Source: Roseomonas sp. 18066 (GTDB lineage Bacteria > Pseudomonadota > Alphaproteobacteria > Acetobacterales > Acetobacteraceae). Taken from it: a stretch of DNA of 38,616 nt. Location of the stretch: positions 1 through 38,616 of the forward strand of contig NZ_CACSJM010000046.1 of assembly GCF_902706185.1 (NCBI RefSeq), in the 5' to 3' direction. How positions within the stretch are numbered: the first letter of the stretch is position 1; every line of letters starts with the position of its first letter. The position numbers and the translations under genes are program-made. Below the pieces are notes generated by a model. The model was not told where the DNA came from. It searched no databases and worked only from the letters and a program-made list of their open reading frames with translations. This document shows, piece after piece, positions 16,663 through 25,260 of the stretch.

Positions 16663-16679
16663 GGGAATCCCGGCAGCGG

Positions 16680-19322
16680 TCACCCGCCGCCGAGCAGCAG
16701 CCGCAGCGGCCAGGGGCCCTCGGCCAGGCGCAGCGCCGCGCCAGGGGCGACCGGCTGGCCGGTGACCAAGTCCTGCCAGGGCGTCGCCGCCAGATCGGCG
16801 GGCAGGGGCAGGCTGGCCGCGCCCCAGGCGGCGGCGGTGGGCAGCTGGCTCTCGCCGCCGGGCAAAGCGCGGATCGGCAGGACCACCAGCAGCGCCTGGC
16901 CGGCATGGCGGCGCAGGAAGGCGAGGCTGCCTTCCGGGGCGGCCAGCGGCTCGTGGCTGCCGTCGCGGAACAGCGCCGGATGCGCGGTCCGGGCGGCGAG
17001 CAGCGTGGTGACCAGGCGCTGCTTGATGGCGCCATCCCGCCAGCCGGCCAGCAGGTCTTCCGGGCTGCGGCCCGAGTCCAGCGCGGCGCGGCGGGCGTCG
17101 TAGTCGACGGGGCGCCGGTTGTCAGGGTCCACGAGCGAAAGATCCCAGAACTCGGTGCCCTGGTAGAGGTCGGGGGCGCCGGGGACGGTCAGGCGCAGCG
17201 CGGTCTGCGCCAGGCTCTTCAGCGCGCCGGGGGCGGCAAGGCGGGCGGCGAAATCCTGCAGGCTTTTCGCCAGCTGCGGGCTTTTCCCGGCATCGAGCAC
17301 GCCGCGCAGGAAGTCACCGGCGGCGGCTTCATAGGCTTCGTCGGGCATGGCCCAGCCGGAGCGGCGCTTGGCCTCGCGGATCGCCTTCTGCTGCCAGCCG
17401 GCCAGGCGGTCGGCCCAGGCTTCGACGCCGGCGCGGTCGGCGATGTCGAGCCCGACCGGCCAGCTGGCCAGGATCATCTGGAACAGCATGGCGGCATCGG
17501 CGGGCTCCGGCGCCGGGCCGTCGGGCAGGGCCTGGACCAGCGGCTGGCTGGCGGCGAGGAAGCCGCGCAGCGCGGTCGCCCAGTCGTCGGGCATTTCCGA
17601 CAGCACGGCCAGCCGCATGCGCAGGTCTTCGCCGCGCTTGTGGTCATGCGTCGCCGTGGCCAGCAGCGCGTCGGGGAAGCTTTTTCCCCGGGCGGCGGAA
17701 AGCTGGTGGAAGCCGTCCGGCGACAGCGAGAACAGGCCGGGGTTGGAGCCGACCTCGTTGCGCGACAGCAGCCGGCCGTAGCGGTAGAAAGACGTATCCT
17801 CGACCGACTTGGCGGCGGTGGGCGACGACAGCTGCTGGAAGCGCTGACGGGCGGTCAACAGGGCCTGGCGGGACTCACCGGGCGGGTGGTTACGCGGGCG
17901 GTCCTCGGCCAGCCAGAACAGCAGGTGCGACATCACCGCATGGTCGGTCGGGTGCAGCGTGGCGCGGGCGGCGCCGGCGGCCTCGGCCAGGATGCGCTGG
18001 TCCTGGGCCGAGGCCTCGCCGGCCCGGACATAGACGCGATAGACCGGCATCCGCAGCAGCAGCGCCGCCAGCACCCGGCGGATGGCGTTGAAGGAAAAGT
18101 CGCGCGACCGGATATGGCCGCGCGCCAGCCGGTGCAGGGCACGGGCGGCGGCATCGAGCTCGGCGGCCAGGTTGTCGCGCAGGATCTGCTTGCGGGCGGC
18201 GATCTCCTCGGCGTGGAAGTCGCGGTCGCTGCCGGTCACCTCGCGCCACAGCGCCGAGAGCGGCGCGGCGCCGGCCGGGTCGTGCAGCAGCGCGGCCACC
18301 TGGTCCATGAAGTCGTAGCCGGTGGTGCCATCGGTCTGCCAGCGGGCGGGCAGGGCCTCGCCGGGGGCCAGGATCTTTTCCACCACGACATAGGGCGCGC
18401 CGGCGGGGGCGCCGGCCGGGCGGTGATGGGCGACGGCGGCCATGCGCCGGCGCAGCTTGCGGCAATAGCCGGCGGGGTCGGCCAGGCCGTCGACATGGTC
18501 GATGCGCAGGCCGTCGATCAGCCCCTCGGCATAGAGGCGCAGCAGAAAATGATGCGTGGCGTCGAAGACCTTGGGGTCCTCGGCACGCAGGCCGGCGAGG
18601 CCGGTGACGTCGAAGAAGCGGCGCCAGTTGATCTCGTCCGAGGCGGTGCGCCACCAGGCGAGGCGATAATGCTGGTGCTCCAGCAGCCCGTGCAGCCGGG
18701 CGGTGCCGGTCAGGCTCTTCGGGTCATGCGCCTCGAGGCCGCCGCGCTCGCCCAGGATGCGATGGGCATCGCCGGGCGCGATGGGGAAGCGGTTGTCGAA
18801 ATAGGCGACGGACAGGCCGGTCGGGCCTTCCTCGACCAGGGTCAGCTCGCCCTCGGCCAGCGCCTCGCCATAGGGGCGGCCGAGGAAGGGCGCCAGGATC
18901 TTTCCCGACAGCGCCGGGTCCGGGCTGTCCCAGTCGATGTCGAAGAAATCGGCGAACTTGCTGTCGCGGCCATTGGCAAAAACGTCCTGCCAATAGGGGT
19001 TGTGCGGCCCGTCGACACCCATGTGGTTGGGCACGATGTCGAGCAGCAGCCCGAGGCCATGCTGGCGCAGCGCGGCCACCAGCCGGCGCAGCGCGTCCTC
19101 GCCGCCGAGCGCCGGGTTCACCGCGTCATGGCCGGTGTTGTCATAGCCATGGGTGGAGCCGGGGGCGGCGGGCAGCAGCGGCGAGGCGTAGAGATGGCTG
19201 ACCCCGAGCCGCGCCAGATAGGGCACCAGCGGCACCGCATCGTCCAGGGTGAAGCCTGCATGGAACTGCAGGCGATAGGTGGCGCGGGGGCGGGTCGCGG
19301 CGGCGGGTGCAGCCAGGGACAT
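16680..19322 (-). CDS. treY: Maltooligosyltrehalose synthase
   Basis: An 880-residue GH13 enzyme that isomerises the reducing-end alpha-1,4 bond of maltooligosaccharides to alpha,alpha-1,1, giving maltooligosyltrehalose for TreZ. Typical TreY segments are TYRLQFHAGFTLDDAVPLVP, GVSHLYASPLLPAAPGSTHGYD, LLLDIVPNHMGVDGPHNPYW, the catalytic GLRIDHVDGLADPAGYC with nucleophile Asp, YVVVEKILAPGE with acid/base Glu, TGYDFMDQVAALL, and near the end PGAPDLYQGTEFWDLSLVDPDNRRPVDY. It starts at ATG 19322; the preceding TTG at 19325 is less likely. This start shares one base with the malQ stop (TGATG), so it is the coupled last gene of the seven-gene glucan-trehalose operon. No terminator is evident after it. 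Confidence 0.95.
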   Translation of the reverse strand: MSLAAPAAATRPRATYRLQFHAGFTLDDAVPLVPYLARLGVSHLYASPLLPAAPGSTHGYDNTGHDAVNPALGGEDALRRLVAALRQHGLGLLLDIVPNHMGVDGPHNPYWQDVFANGRDSKFADFFDIDWDSPDPALSGKILAPFLGRPYGEALAEGELTLVEEGPTGLSVAYFDNRFPIAPGDAHRILGERGGLEAHDPKSLTGTARLHGLLEHQHYRLAWWRTASDEINWRRFFDVTGLAGLRAEDPKVFDATHHFLLRLYAEGLIDGLRIDHVDGLADPAGYCRKLRRRMAAVAHHRPAGAPAGAPYVVVEKILAPGEALPARWQTDGTTGYDFMDQVAALLHDPAGAAPLSALWREVTGSDRDFHAEEIAARKQILRDNLAAELDAAARALHRLARGHIRSRDFSFNAIRRVLAALLLRMPVYRVYVRAGEASAQDQRILAEAAGAARATLHPTDHAVMSHLLFWLAEDRPRNHPPGESRQALLTARQRFQQLSSPTAAKSVEDTSFYRYGRLLSRNEVGSNPGLFSLSPDGFHQLSAARGKSFPDALLATATHDHKRGEDLRMRLAVLSEMPDDWATALRGFLAASQPLVQALPDGPAPEPADAAMLFQMILASWPVGLDIADRAGVEAWADRLAGWQQKAIREAKRRSGWAMPDEAYEAAAGDFLRGVLDAGKSPQLAKSLQDFAARLAAPGALKSLAQTALRLTVPGAPDLYQGTEFWDLSLVDPDNRRPVDYDARRAALDSGRSPEDLLAGWRDGAIKQRLVTTLLAARTAHPALFRDGSHEPLAAPEGSLAFLRRHAGQALLVVLPIRALPGGESQLPTAAAWGAASLPLPADLAATPWQDLVTGQPVAPGAALRLAEGPWPLRLLLGGG

Positions 19323-21367
19323 CAAGGGGCTCTCCGCGCCCGCGCCAGGCCGCGCAGACGCTGTTCGATCGCGGGATCCTGGAACATCCGCTCGACCGGA
19401 GGGGCGAGGCGTCGGCGCCAGTTGGGATGTTCCTCAACGGTGCCGGGCAGGTTCGGTTGCTCGACGGCGGCGACGGCATCTTCCAAAGGCAGCAGGGCGA
19501 GCTCGCAGCGGGCGCGGCCGATATGGGCGGCGGCGGCATCGGCGACGCGGGCGGCCTCATGCGGGCCTGGCACCGGGCCCTCGGCGACGCCCGACTTGCA
19601 GAAGGCGTCCCACAGCTTCGGCCGCTCCTCGGCGCGGGTTTCCTCCAGGCCGGGGATGGTGAAGCCCAGCTCCTCGCGCCAGGCCAGGTCGCGCCCCTCC
19701 CACCAGCCGGCCACCGTCGGCAGGTCGTGGGTCGAGGTCATGGCGACGGCCCCCTGGGTCCAGCGCTGCGGCGGCGTGAAGTCCTGCGCGGTCTGCTCGA
19801 ACCACATGACGCGCATGCCGGCCAGGCCCGCGCGCTCCAGCTGCGGCCGCAGCCCGTCGGGGACGGTGCCCAGGTCCTCGCCGATGGCCACCGCCTGGTG
19901 GCGGGCGGATTCGAGGGCCACCAGCCGCAGCAGGTCGCGCAGCGGGAAGCGCAGGTAGCAGCCCTGGTCGGGCGTCGCGCCCTCCGGCACCAGCCAGAGC
20001 CGGCGCAGGCCCAGCACATGGTCCAGCCGCACGCCGCCGGCATTGCGGAAGGCGGTGCCGAGCATTTCCCGGAAGGCGGCGAAGCCGTTGGCGCGCAGCC
20101 CGTGCGGCGAATAGGTGGTGATGCCCCAGCCCTGGCCGCGGCGGTTGAAGATATCGGGCGGCGCGCCGACCTCGACGCCCTGCAGGAACTCGTCCTGGCG
20201 CGACCAGGCGTCGCTGCCGCCGCCATCGACGCCGATCGCCAGGTCGGCGACCAGGCCGATGCGGGCGCCGGCCTCGCGCGCGGCGCGCTGGGCGGCGGCC
20301 AGGCCGCGATCGGCCTGCCATTGCAGGAAGGCGTGCCAGTCAACTTCCTCGGCATGGGCCGCGGCGAAGTCGGCGACGGCCGGGCTTTCCGGGTCGCGCA
20401 GCGCAGCACCCCAGTCGCGCCAGTGGAATTTCTGCGGGTCGTGCGCCAGCTGCACCGCCTGCAGCGCCTCGAAGCGGGCATGGCGTTCCAGCGCGGCGCC
20501 GCCTTCGGCGCGAAACGCCGAAAAGCTGTCGCGCAGGCTGGCCGGGGCCTGGGCCTGGAAGACGTCGAAGATTTGCCGCAGGCGGGCGAGGCGGGCGGCG
20601 GTGGCGGCCGGCCAGTCGATCAGGTTCAGCGCCTCCAGCCGGGACCATTCATCGGCGAGCTGGGGCGGGAAGGCGGGGGTGAGCTCGCCCAGCAGCATCT
20701 CGGCATCGGCATGGCGGATATCGAGCCGCAGCCGGCTGGAGGGGGCGTAGGGGCTGAAGCGGGTCGGCACCGCGGTGAATTGCGCATGCACCGGGCTCAG
20801 CGCGATGGCATCCGCGCCCTGGCCGGCGGCGCCCACCGCGAAATCGGCCAGCGCGGTATAGTCGCCGAAGCCGCCATCGCCGGTGCGGCGCAACGAATAG
20901 AGCTGCACCGCCAGCCCCCAGGCGCGGCCGCCCGGGCAGGCATCGGCCAGGCGCAGCCCGTGCTCCGGCGCCACGGCCAGGGTGACCCGATGGCCGGCGG
21001 TCTCCAGCTGGTAGTAGCCGGGCAGGGCGGGCGCCAGCAGCGAGGCGCCGCCGGGGGCGGGCTGGCTGCGGCCCTCGGCGCTGGTGCCGTCCTCGGCGGT
21101 CAGGCGGTAGCGGTCGGGGGGCAGGCGCAGGCAGACCGGCAGGCCGGGATCGGCGGTGACCAGCGGCGGCTGCACCCGGTGGGCGATGCGCCATTGCGCC
21201 ATGCTGTCGTGCAGCTGGGCGTCGTCGGCCACCGGCAGGCCGAGCGCGCCCAGCACGCGGCGCAGGGTTTCCGGCGTCGTCTCCCGCCTGAGGCCGGTGG
21301 CGTCGTGCCAGTCCAGCATCAGCCCGACGGCACGCGCCAGGCGGCGCAAGGCGGTGTCGCTGTTCAT
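19322..21367 (-). CDS. malQ: 4-alpha-glucanotransferase (amylomaltase)
   Basis: A 681-residue GH77 enzyme that transfers alpha-1,4-glucan segments between chains and releases glucose. In this operon it probably recycles short maltooligosaccharides left by GlgX into chains long enough for TreY. GH77 landmarks are WGLAVQLYSLRR, ALSPVHAQFTAVPTRFSPY (the family's SPY region), VRLDHVLGLRRLWLVPEG with nucleophile Asp, AIGEDLGTVPDGL with acid/base Glu, and MTSTHDLPTVAGWW with the transition-state Asp. The N-terminal ~150 residues are a beta-rich extension seen in long MalQ forms. The start overlaps the treZ stop by ATGA (21364-21367), with AGGAA nine bases upstream. Confidence 0.94.
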   Translation of the reverse strand: MNSDTALRRLARAVGLMLDWHDATGLRRETTPETLRRVLGALGLPVADDAQLHDSMAQWRIAHRVQPPLVTADPGLPVCLRLPPDRYRLTAEDGTSAEGRSQPAPGGASLLAPALPGYYQLETAGHRVTLAVAPEHGLRLADACPGGRAWGLAVQLYSLRRTGDGGFGDYTALADFAVGAAGQGADAIALSPVHAQFTAVPTRFSPYAPSSRLRLDIRHADAEMLLGELTPAFPPQLADEWSRLEALNLIDWPAATAARLARLRQIFDVFQAQAPASLRDSFSAFRAEGGAALERHARFEALQAVQLAHDPQKFHWRDWGAALRDPESPAVADFAAAHAEEVDWHAFLQWQADRGLAAAQRAAREAGARIGLVADLAIGVDGGGSDAWSRQDEFLQGVEVGAPPDIFNRRGQGWGITTYSPHGLRANGFAAFREMLGTAFRNAGGVRLDHVLGLRRLWLVPEGATPDQGCYLRFPLRDLLRLVALESARHQAVAIGEDLGTVPDGLRPQLERAGLAGMRVMWFEQTAQDFTPPQRWTQGAVAMTSTHDLPTVAGWWEGRDLAWREELGFTIPGLEETRAEERPKLWDAFCKSGVAEGPVPGPHEAARVADAAAAHIGRARCELALLPLEDAVAAVEQPNLPGTVEEHPNWRRRLAPPVERMFQDPAIEQRLRGLARARRAP

Positions 21368-23130
21368 CCGGCGGGTTCCTGCAGCCAGGCGATGGCGGAA
21401 CGGGGGGGCAATTCGCCGCCCAAGGCCGCCTCGCCGGCGCCAGGGCCAGAGGCAGCGATGGGCTCGCCGGGGAATTGCGGGCAGGGCAGCGATTCATCGC
21501 CGAACTGCGCGGCGACGCTCAGCACCGCGCCATCGGCCAGGCGCCATTGCGCGCGGATGGCGCGGTCACCCAGCGCCGCGGCGCCGAGCGACTGCGCGCC
21601 GTCCAGCCGGCGGGCCAGCTTCTTCGTGCGGGTCTCCAGCAGGAACCGGCAGAAAGTCTCGGCCTCGACATTGGCGGGATGGGCGCGGTCGCCGGGCTGC
21701 GGGCTGCTGGCGGCGAAAGTCTTCGGGTCGTTCGGGTCGGGGATGCGCTCGCGGCGCTCGGGGTCGGCGAAGCTGGAGAAGCGGGCGAATTCCTTTCTCC
21801 GACCTTCCCGCACCGCGGTCGCCAATTCGGGGGTCCCGAAGCCGGTGAAGAAAAGAAAGGGGCGCTCGGCGGCGTATTCGTCGCCCATGAACAGCATGGG
21901 CACGGGCGGCGTCAGCAGCAGCACCAGCAGTGCGGCGCGGACGGCATCCGGCGGGGCCAGGGTAAAAATGCGGTCGCCGAAGGCGCGGTTGCCAACCTGG
22001 TCATGGTTCTGCAGCGCGTTGACGAAGGAAGAGGCCGGCAGGTGGCCGCTCTTCTGCCCGCGCGCATGGCCAAGGTTCTTCGACTCCTCGCCCTGGTAGA
22101 CGAAGCCTTCCGACAGGGCGCGGGCCAGATGCTCGGCGGGGGCGTCGGCATAATCGGCGTAATAGGCCTCGTCCTCGCCGGTCAGCAGGACATGCAGGCA
22201 GTGATGCGCGTCATCGTTCCACTGCGCCTCAAACTTCTGCTCCAGGAGCGAGGCGTCGTTGCGCTCGTTTTCCAGCACCAGATAGACCGGGCGGCCCTCG
22301 GTCGCGGCACGGACGCGGTCGGACAGTTCCGACAGGAAGGTCTCGCTGGCGATGGCGTGGACGGCATCGAGCCGCAGCCCGTCGAAGCGGTATTCGCGCA
22401 GCCAGAAGATGGCGTTCTGGATGAAGAAATCACGCACCGCGTCGTGGCGGAAATCGATCGCCTCGCCCCAGGGGGTGGAGATGTCACTGCGGAAGAAGTC
22501 CGGCGTGATGGCGTGCCAGTAATTCCCGGCCGGGCCAAAATGGTTGTAGACCACGTCGAGCATCACCGCGATGCCCTGGCCATGCGCGGCATCGACCAGC
22601 GCCTTCAGCTCGTCGGGCGAGCCATAGGTCTCGTCCGGCGCATAGGGCAGCACGCCGTCATAGCCCCAGTTGGCGATGCCGGCGAAGTCGTTGACCGGCA
22701 TCAGCTCGATGGTGTTGACGCCGAGCGAGGCCAGCCGCGGCAGCTCGGCGATGACGCCGCGGAAGCCGCCCATGGCGCCGGCATGCAGCTCATAGACCAC
22801 GGTCTGCGGCCAGGGATGCGTGCGCCAGTCGGCATGCTTCCAGCGATAGGCGCCATGGTCCTGCACCACGCTCCAGCCGTCGACATCGCCATCCTGGCCG
22901 TGGCTGGCGGGGTCGGGGACATTCGGCCCGTCGCCGAGGGCGAAGCGATAGCGGGTGCCGGCCGGCGCGGTAGCTTCGACCTGCCACCAGCCGTCTTCCA
23001 GCGCCTGCATCGGCAGCGGCGGCTGGTCGCGGCGCAGCAGGGTGATCGCCGGCTGGCCGGGAGCCCAGAGGCGGAAGCGGCAGAGGCCCCCCGCGATGGG
23101 CCAGGCGCCGAACTGGTAGTGCTCGCTCAT
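21364..23130 (-). CDS. treZ: Maltooligosyltrehalose trehalohydrolase
   Basis: A 588-residue GH13 enzyme that cleaves maltooligosyltrehalose to release trehalose, completing the TreY step. The N-terminal carbohydrate-binding fold (1-~90: FRLWAPGQPAITLLRRDQ, GTRYRFALGDG, VPDPASHGQDGDVDG) is followed by the barrel: VYELHAGAMGGFRGVIAELP, GYDGVLPYAPDETYGSPDEL, VMLDVVYNHFGPAGNYW, FDGLRLDAVHAI with nucleophile Asp, YLVLENERND with acid/base Glu, and FVNALQNHDQVGNRAFGDR. GDEYAAERPFLFFT is typical of TreZ. The start overlaps the glgX stop by ATGA (23127-23130), with AGGAG 8 nt upstream. Placing treZ before malQ and treY is a little unusual, but all three are coupled. Confidence 0.95.
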   Translation of the reverse strand: MSEHYQFGAWPIAGGLCRFRLWAPGQPAITLLRRDQPPLPMQALEDGWWQVEATAPAGTRYRFALGDGPNVPDPASHGQDGDVDGWSVVQDHGAYRWKHADWRTHPWPQTVVYELHAGAMGGFRGVIAELPRLASLGVNTIELMPVNDFAGIANWGYDGVLPYAPDETYGSPDELKALVDAAHGQGIAVMLDVVYNHFGPAGNYWHAITPDFFRSDISTPWGEAIDFRHDAVRDFFIQNAIFWLREYRFDGLRLDAVHAIASETFLSELSDRVRAATEGRPVYLVLENERNDASLLEQKFEAQWNDDAHHCLHVLLTGEDEAYYADYADAPAEHLARALSEGFVYQGEESKNLGHARGQKSGHLPASSFVNALQNHDQVGNRAFGDRIFTLAPPDAVRAALLVLLLTPPVPMLFMGDEYAAERPFLFFTGFGTPELATAVREGRRKEFARFSSFADPERRERIPDPNDPKTFAASSPQPGDRAHPANVEAETFCRFLLETRTKKLARRLDGAQSLGAAALGDRAIRAQWRLADGAVLSVAAQFGDESLPCPQFPGEPIAASGPGAGEAALGGELPPRSAIAWLQEPAG

Positions 23131-25259
23131 GCGGCTTGCTCCTGCCGCGGCGGCCCGGCGGCGAGCAGCCGGGCGGCACGGGCGGCGACGATGATCGTGG
23201 GACGGTCGAGAGCGGCTTCCGGGGCTTCCGGCGCGGCGCTGTCGAGCAGGGAGATCCAGGGCAGGCCCGGCTCGGGCAGGGTGACCTCGCAGGGCTGGTC
23301 GCCGGCATTCAGCACCAGCAGCGTCACCTCCACCGGGGTGGCGGCGGCGCCCCGGCGCGGGGTGTCGCCCACAGGGACGGCGCGGCGCAGCACCAGCACG
23401 CGGCCGGCCGGGTCGTTCCAGGCCTCGGGCGTCATCGGCTGGCCATCGGCGCCGAACCAGCCGATGTCGCGGAGGCCGGGCAGCGGCTCGGTATAGCCAT
23501 GCAGGAAGACGGCGCTGCGCAGCGAGGCGAAGCGCCGGCGCAATTCCGCGGCGCGGGCGGTGAAGGCGATCAGCGCCTCGCCCTCGGGCGTCGCCGTCCA
23601 GTCCAGCCAGGACACCGAATTATCCTGGCAATAGGCGTTGTTGTTGCCGCGCTGGCTGCGGCCGAACTCGTCGCCGCCCAGCAGCATCGGCGTGCCGTGG
23701 CTGGCGAAGAGGGTCAGCAGCATGGCCCGCTTCAGCCGCGCCCGGGTCTCACGGATCGCGGGATCGGTGCTCGGCCCCTCGACACCCCAGTTGCCGGAGA
23801 AATTCTCGCCATGGCCGTCGCGGTTGCCCTCGCCATTGGCCTGGTTGTGGCGCTCGGTGAAGCTGACCAGGTCCTGCAGGGTGAAGCCGTCATGGGCCGC
23901 CAGGAAATTGACGCTGGCCCAGGGCCGGCGGCGGCGGCGGTCGAACAGGTCGCCCGAGGCCGTCAGCCGCGCCGCCAGGTCCGGGCGCATGCCGGCATCG
24001 CCGCGCCAGTAGCGGCGGACGCCGTCGCGGTAGCGGTCGTTCCATTCGGAGAAGCCGGGCGGATGCGCGCCGAGCTGGTAGCCGCCGGGGCCGATATCCC
24101 AGGGCTCGGCGATCAGTTTCAGCCGCGACAGCACCGGGTCCTGGCGGATGGCGTCGAAGAAGCCGGAGCCGGGGTCGAAGCCATGCCCCTCCCGCCCCAG
24201 GGTGGAGGCGAGGTCGAAGCGGAAGCCGTCGACCCGGAAGGCCGTGGCCCAGTAGCGCAGGCTGTCCATCACCATCTGCAACACCCGGGGGTGCGAGAGG
24301 TTGACGGTGTTGCCGCAGCCGGTCTCGTCGATGTTGCGGCGTTCCTCGCCGGGCACCAGGCGGTAGTAGCTGGCATTGTCCAGGCCGCGCCAGGAGAGGG
24401 TGGGACCGAGCGCGTCGCCCTCGCAGGTGTGGTTGTAGACCACGTCGAGGATCACCTCGATGCCGGCGGCATGCAGGCGGCGGATCGCCACCCGGATCTC
24501 GTCCAGCGCGCCGGTCGACAGATAGGCGGGCTCGGGCGCGAAGAAGGAGAGGGTGGAATAGCCCCAGTAGTTGCGCAGCTTGCGTTCCACCAGGAAGCGG
24601 TCCTGGCAGATGGCATGCACCGGCAGCAGCTCGACCGCGGTGACGCCCAGGCGCTGGAGATGGGCGATCATCGGCGGGCTGGCGAGGCCGGCGAAGCTGC
24701 CGCGCTCGCGAGGCGCGATGTCGTCGCGCTGGATGGTCAGGCCGCGCAGATGCGTCTCGTAGATCAGCGTGCGGTCCCAGGGCACCGAAGGCGGCCGGTC
24801 GTCGCCCCAATTGAAGGCGTCGTCCACCACCACGGATTTCGGCATGGCGGCGGCGCTGTCGCGGCGGTCGAAGCTGAGATCGCCGCGCGGCGTGCCGAGG
24901 CGATGGCCATACAGCGCGTCCGACCAGCGCAGGGCCCCGTGCAGCTGCTTGCCATAGGGGTCGAGCAGCAGCTTGTGCGGGTTGAAGCGGTGGCCGTGCT
25001 CGGGCTGGTAGGGGCCATGAACCCGGAACCCATAGATCAGCCCTGGCCTGGCCTCCGGCAGATACCCATGAAAAACCTCGTCGGTGCATTCGGGCAGCGG
25101 CAGGCGGGCCACTTCCCGCCTTCCGGCCGCGTCGAAGAGGCAGAGATCCACCTGGGTGGCATGGGCCGAGAAGACGGCGAAGTTGACGCCGAGCCCGTCC
25201 CAGCTGGCGCCGAGCGGATCCGGCCGACCCGGCAGCAGCCAGTCGGGAAGCAGAGGCAA
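23127..25259 (-). CDS. glgX: Glycogen debranching enzyme
   Basis: A 710-residue GH13 isoamylase-type enzyme that hydrolyses alpha-1,6 branches, releasing linear maltooligosaccharides that feed TreY. It has an N-terminal CBM48 domain (PLGASWDGLGVNFAVFSAHATQVDLCLFD), VLYETHLRG-type ETHLRGLT, EVILDVVYNHTCEG, FRVDGFRFDLASTLGREG with nucleophile Asp, LIAEPWDIGPGGYQLG with acid/base Glu, and NFLAAHDGFTLQDLVSF with the third acid. The start is a TTG at 25259, one base after the glgB stop, with GGAGGG 5 nt before it. No ATG precedes the conserved N-terminus, so the weak TTG appears genuine and may hold expression down. The distinction from TreX (the archaeal debranching enzyme) is by context only. 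Confidence 0.94.
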   Translation of the reverse strand: MPLLPDWLLPGRPDPLGASWDGLGVNFAVFSAHATQVDLCLFDAAGRREVARLPLPECTDEVFHGYLPEARPGLIYGFRVHGPYQPEHGHRFNPHKLLLDPYGKQLHGALRWSDALYGHRLGTPRGDLSFDRRDSAAAMPKSVVVDDAFNWGDDRPPSVPWDRTLIYETHLRGLTIQRDDIAPRERGSFAGLASPPMIAHLQRLGVTAVELLPVHAICQDRFLVERKLRNYWGYSTLSFFAPEPAYLSTGALDEIRVAIRRLHAAGIEVILDVVYNHTCEGDALGPTLSWRGLDNASYYRLVPGEERRNIDETGCGNTVNLSHPRVLQMVMDSLRYWATAFRVDGFRFDLASTLGREGHGFDPGSGFFDAIRQDPVLSRLKLIAEPWDIGPGGYQLGAHPPGFSEWNDRYRDGVRRYWRGDAGMRPDLAARLTASGDLFDRRRRRPWASVNFLAAHDGFTLQDLVSFTERHNQANGEGNRDGHGENFSGNWGVEGPSTDPAIRETRARLKRAMLLTLFASHGTPMLLGGDEFGRSQRGNNNAYCQDNSVSWLDWTATPEGEALIAFTARAAELRRRFASLRSAVFLHGYTEPLPGLRDIGWFGADGQPMTPEAWNDPAGRVLVLRRAVPVGDTPRRGAAATPVEVTLLVLNAGDQPCEVTLPEPGLPWISLLDSAAPEAPEAALDRPTIIVAARAARLLAAGPPRQEQAA

Positions 25260-25260
25260 G

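Noticed and set aside
16905..22099. Two long plus-strand frames (about 1000 and 930 codons) opposite treY, malQ and treZ
   Set aside because: Same antisense shadow effect; the opposite strand holds complete GH13/GH77 enzymes with all catalytic motifs.
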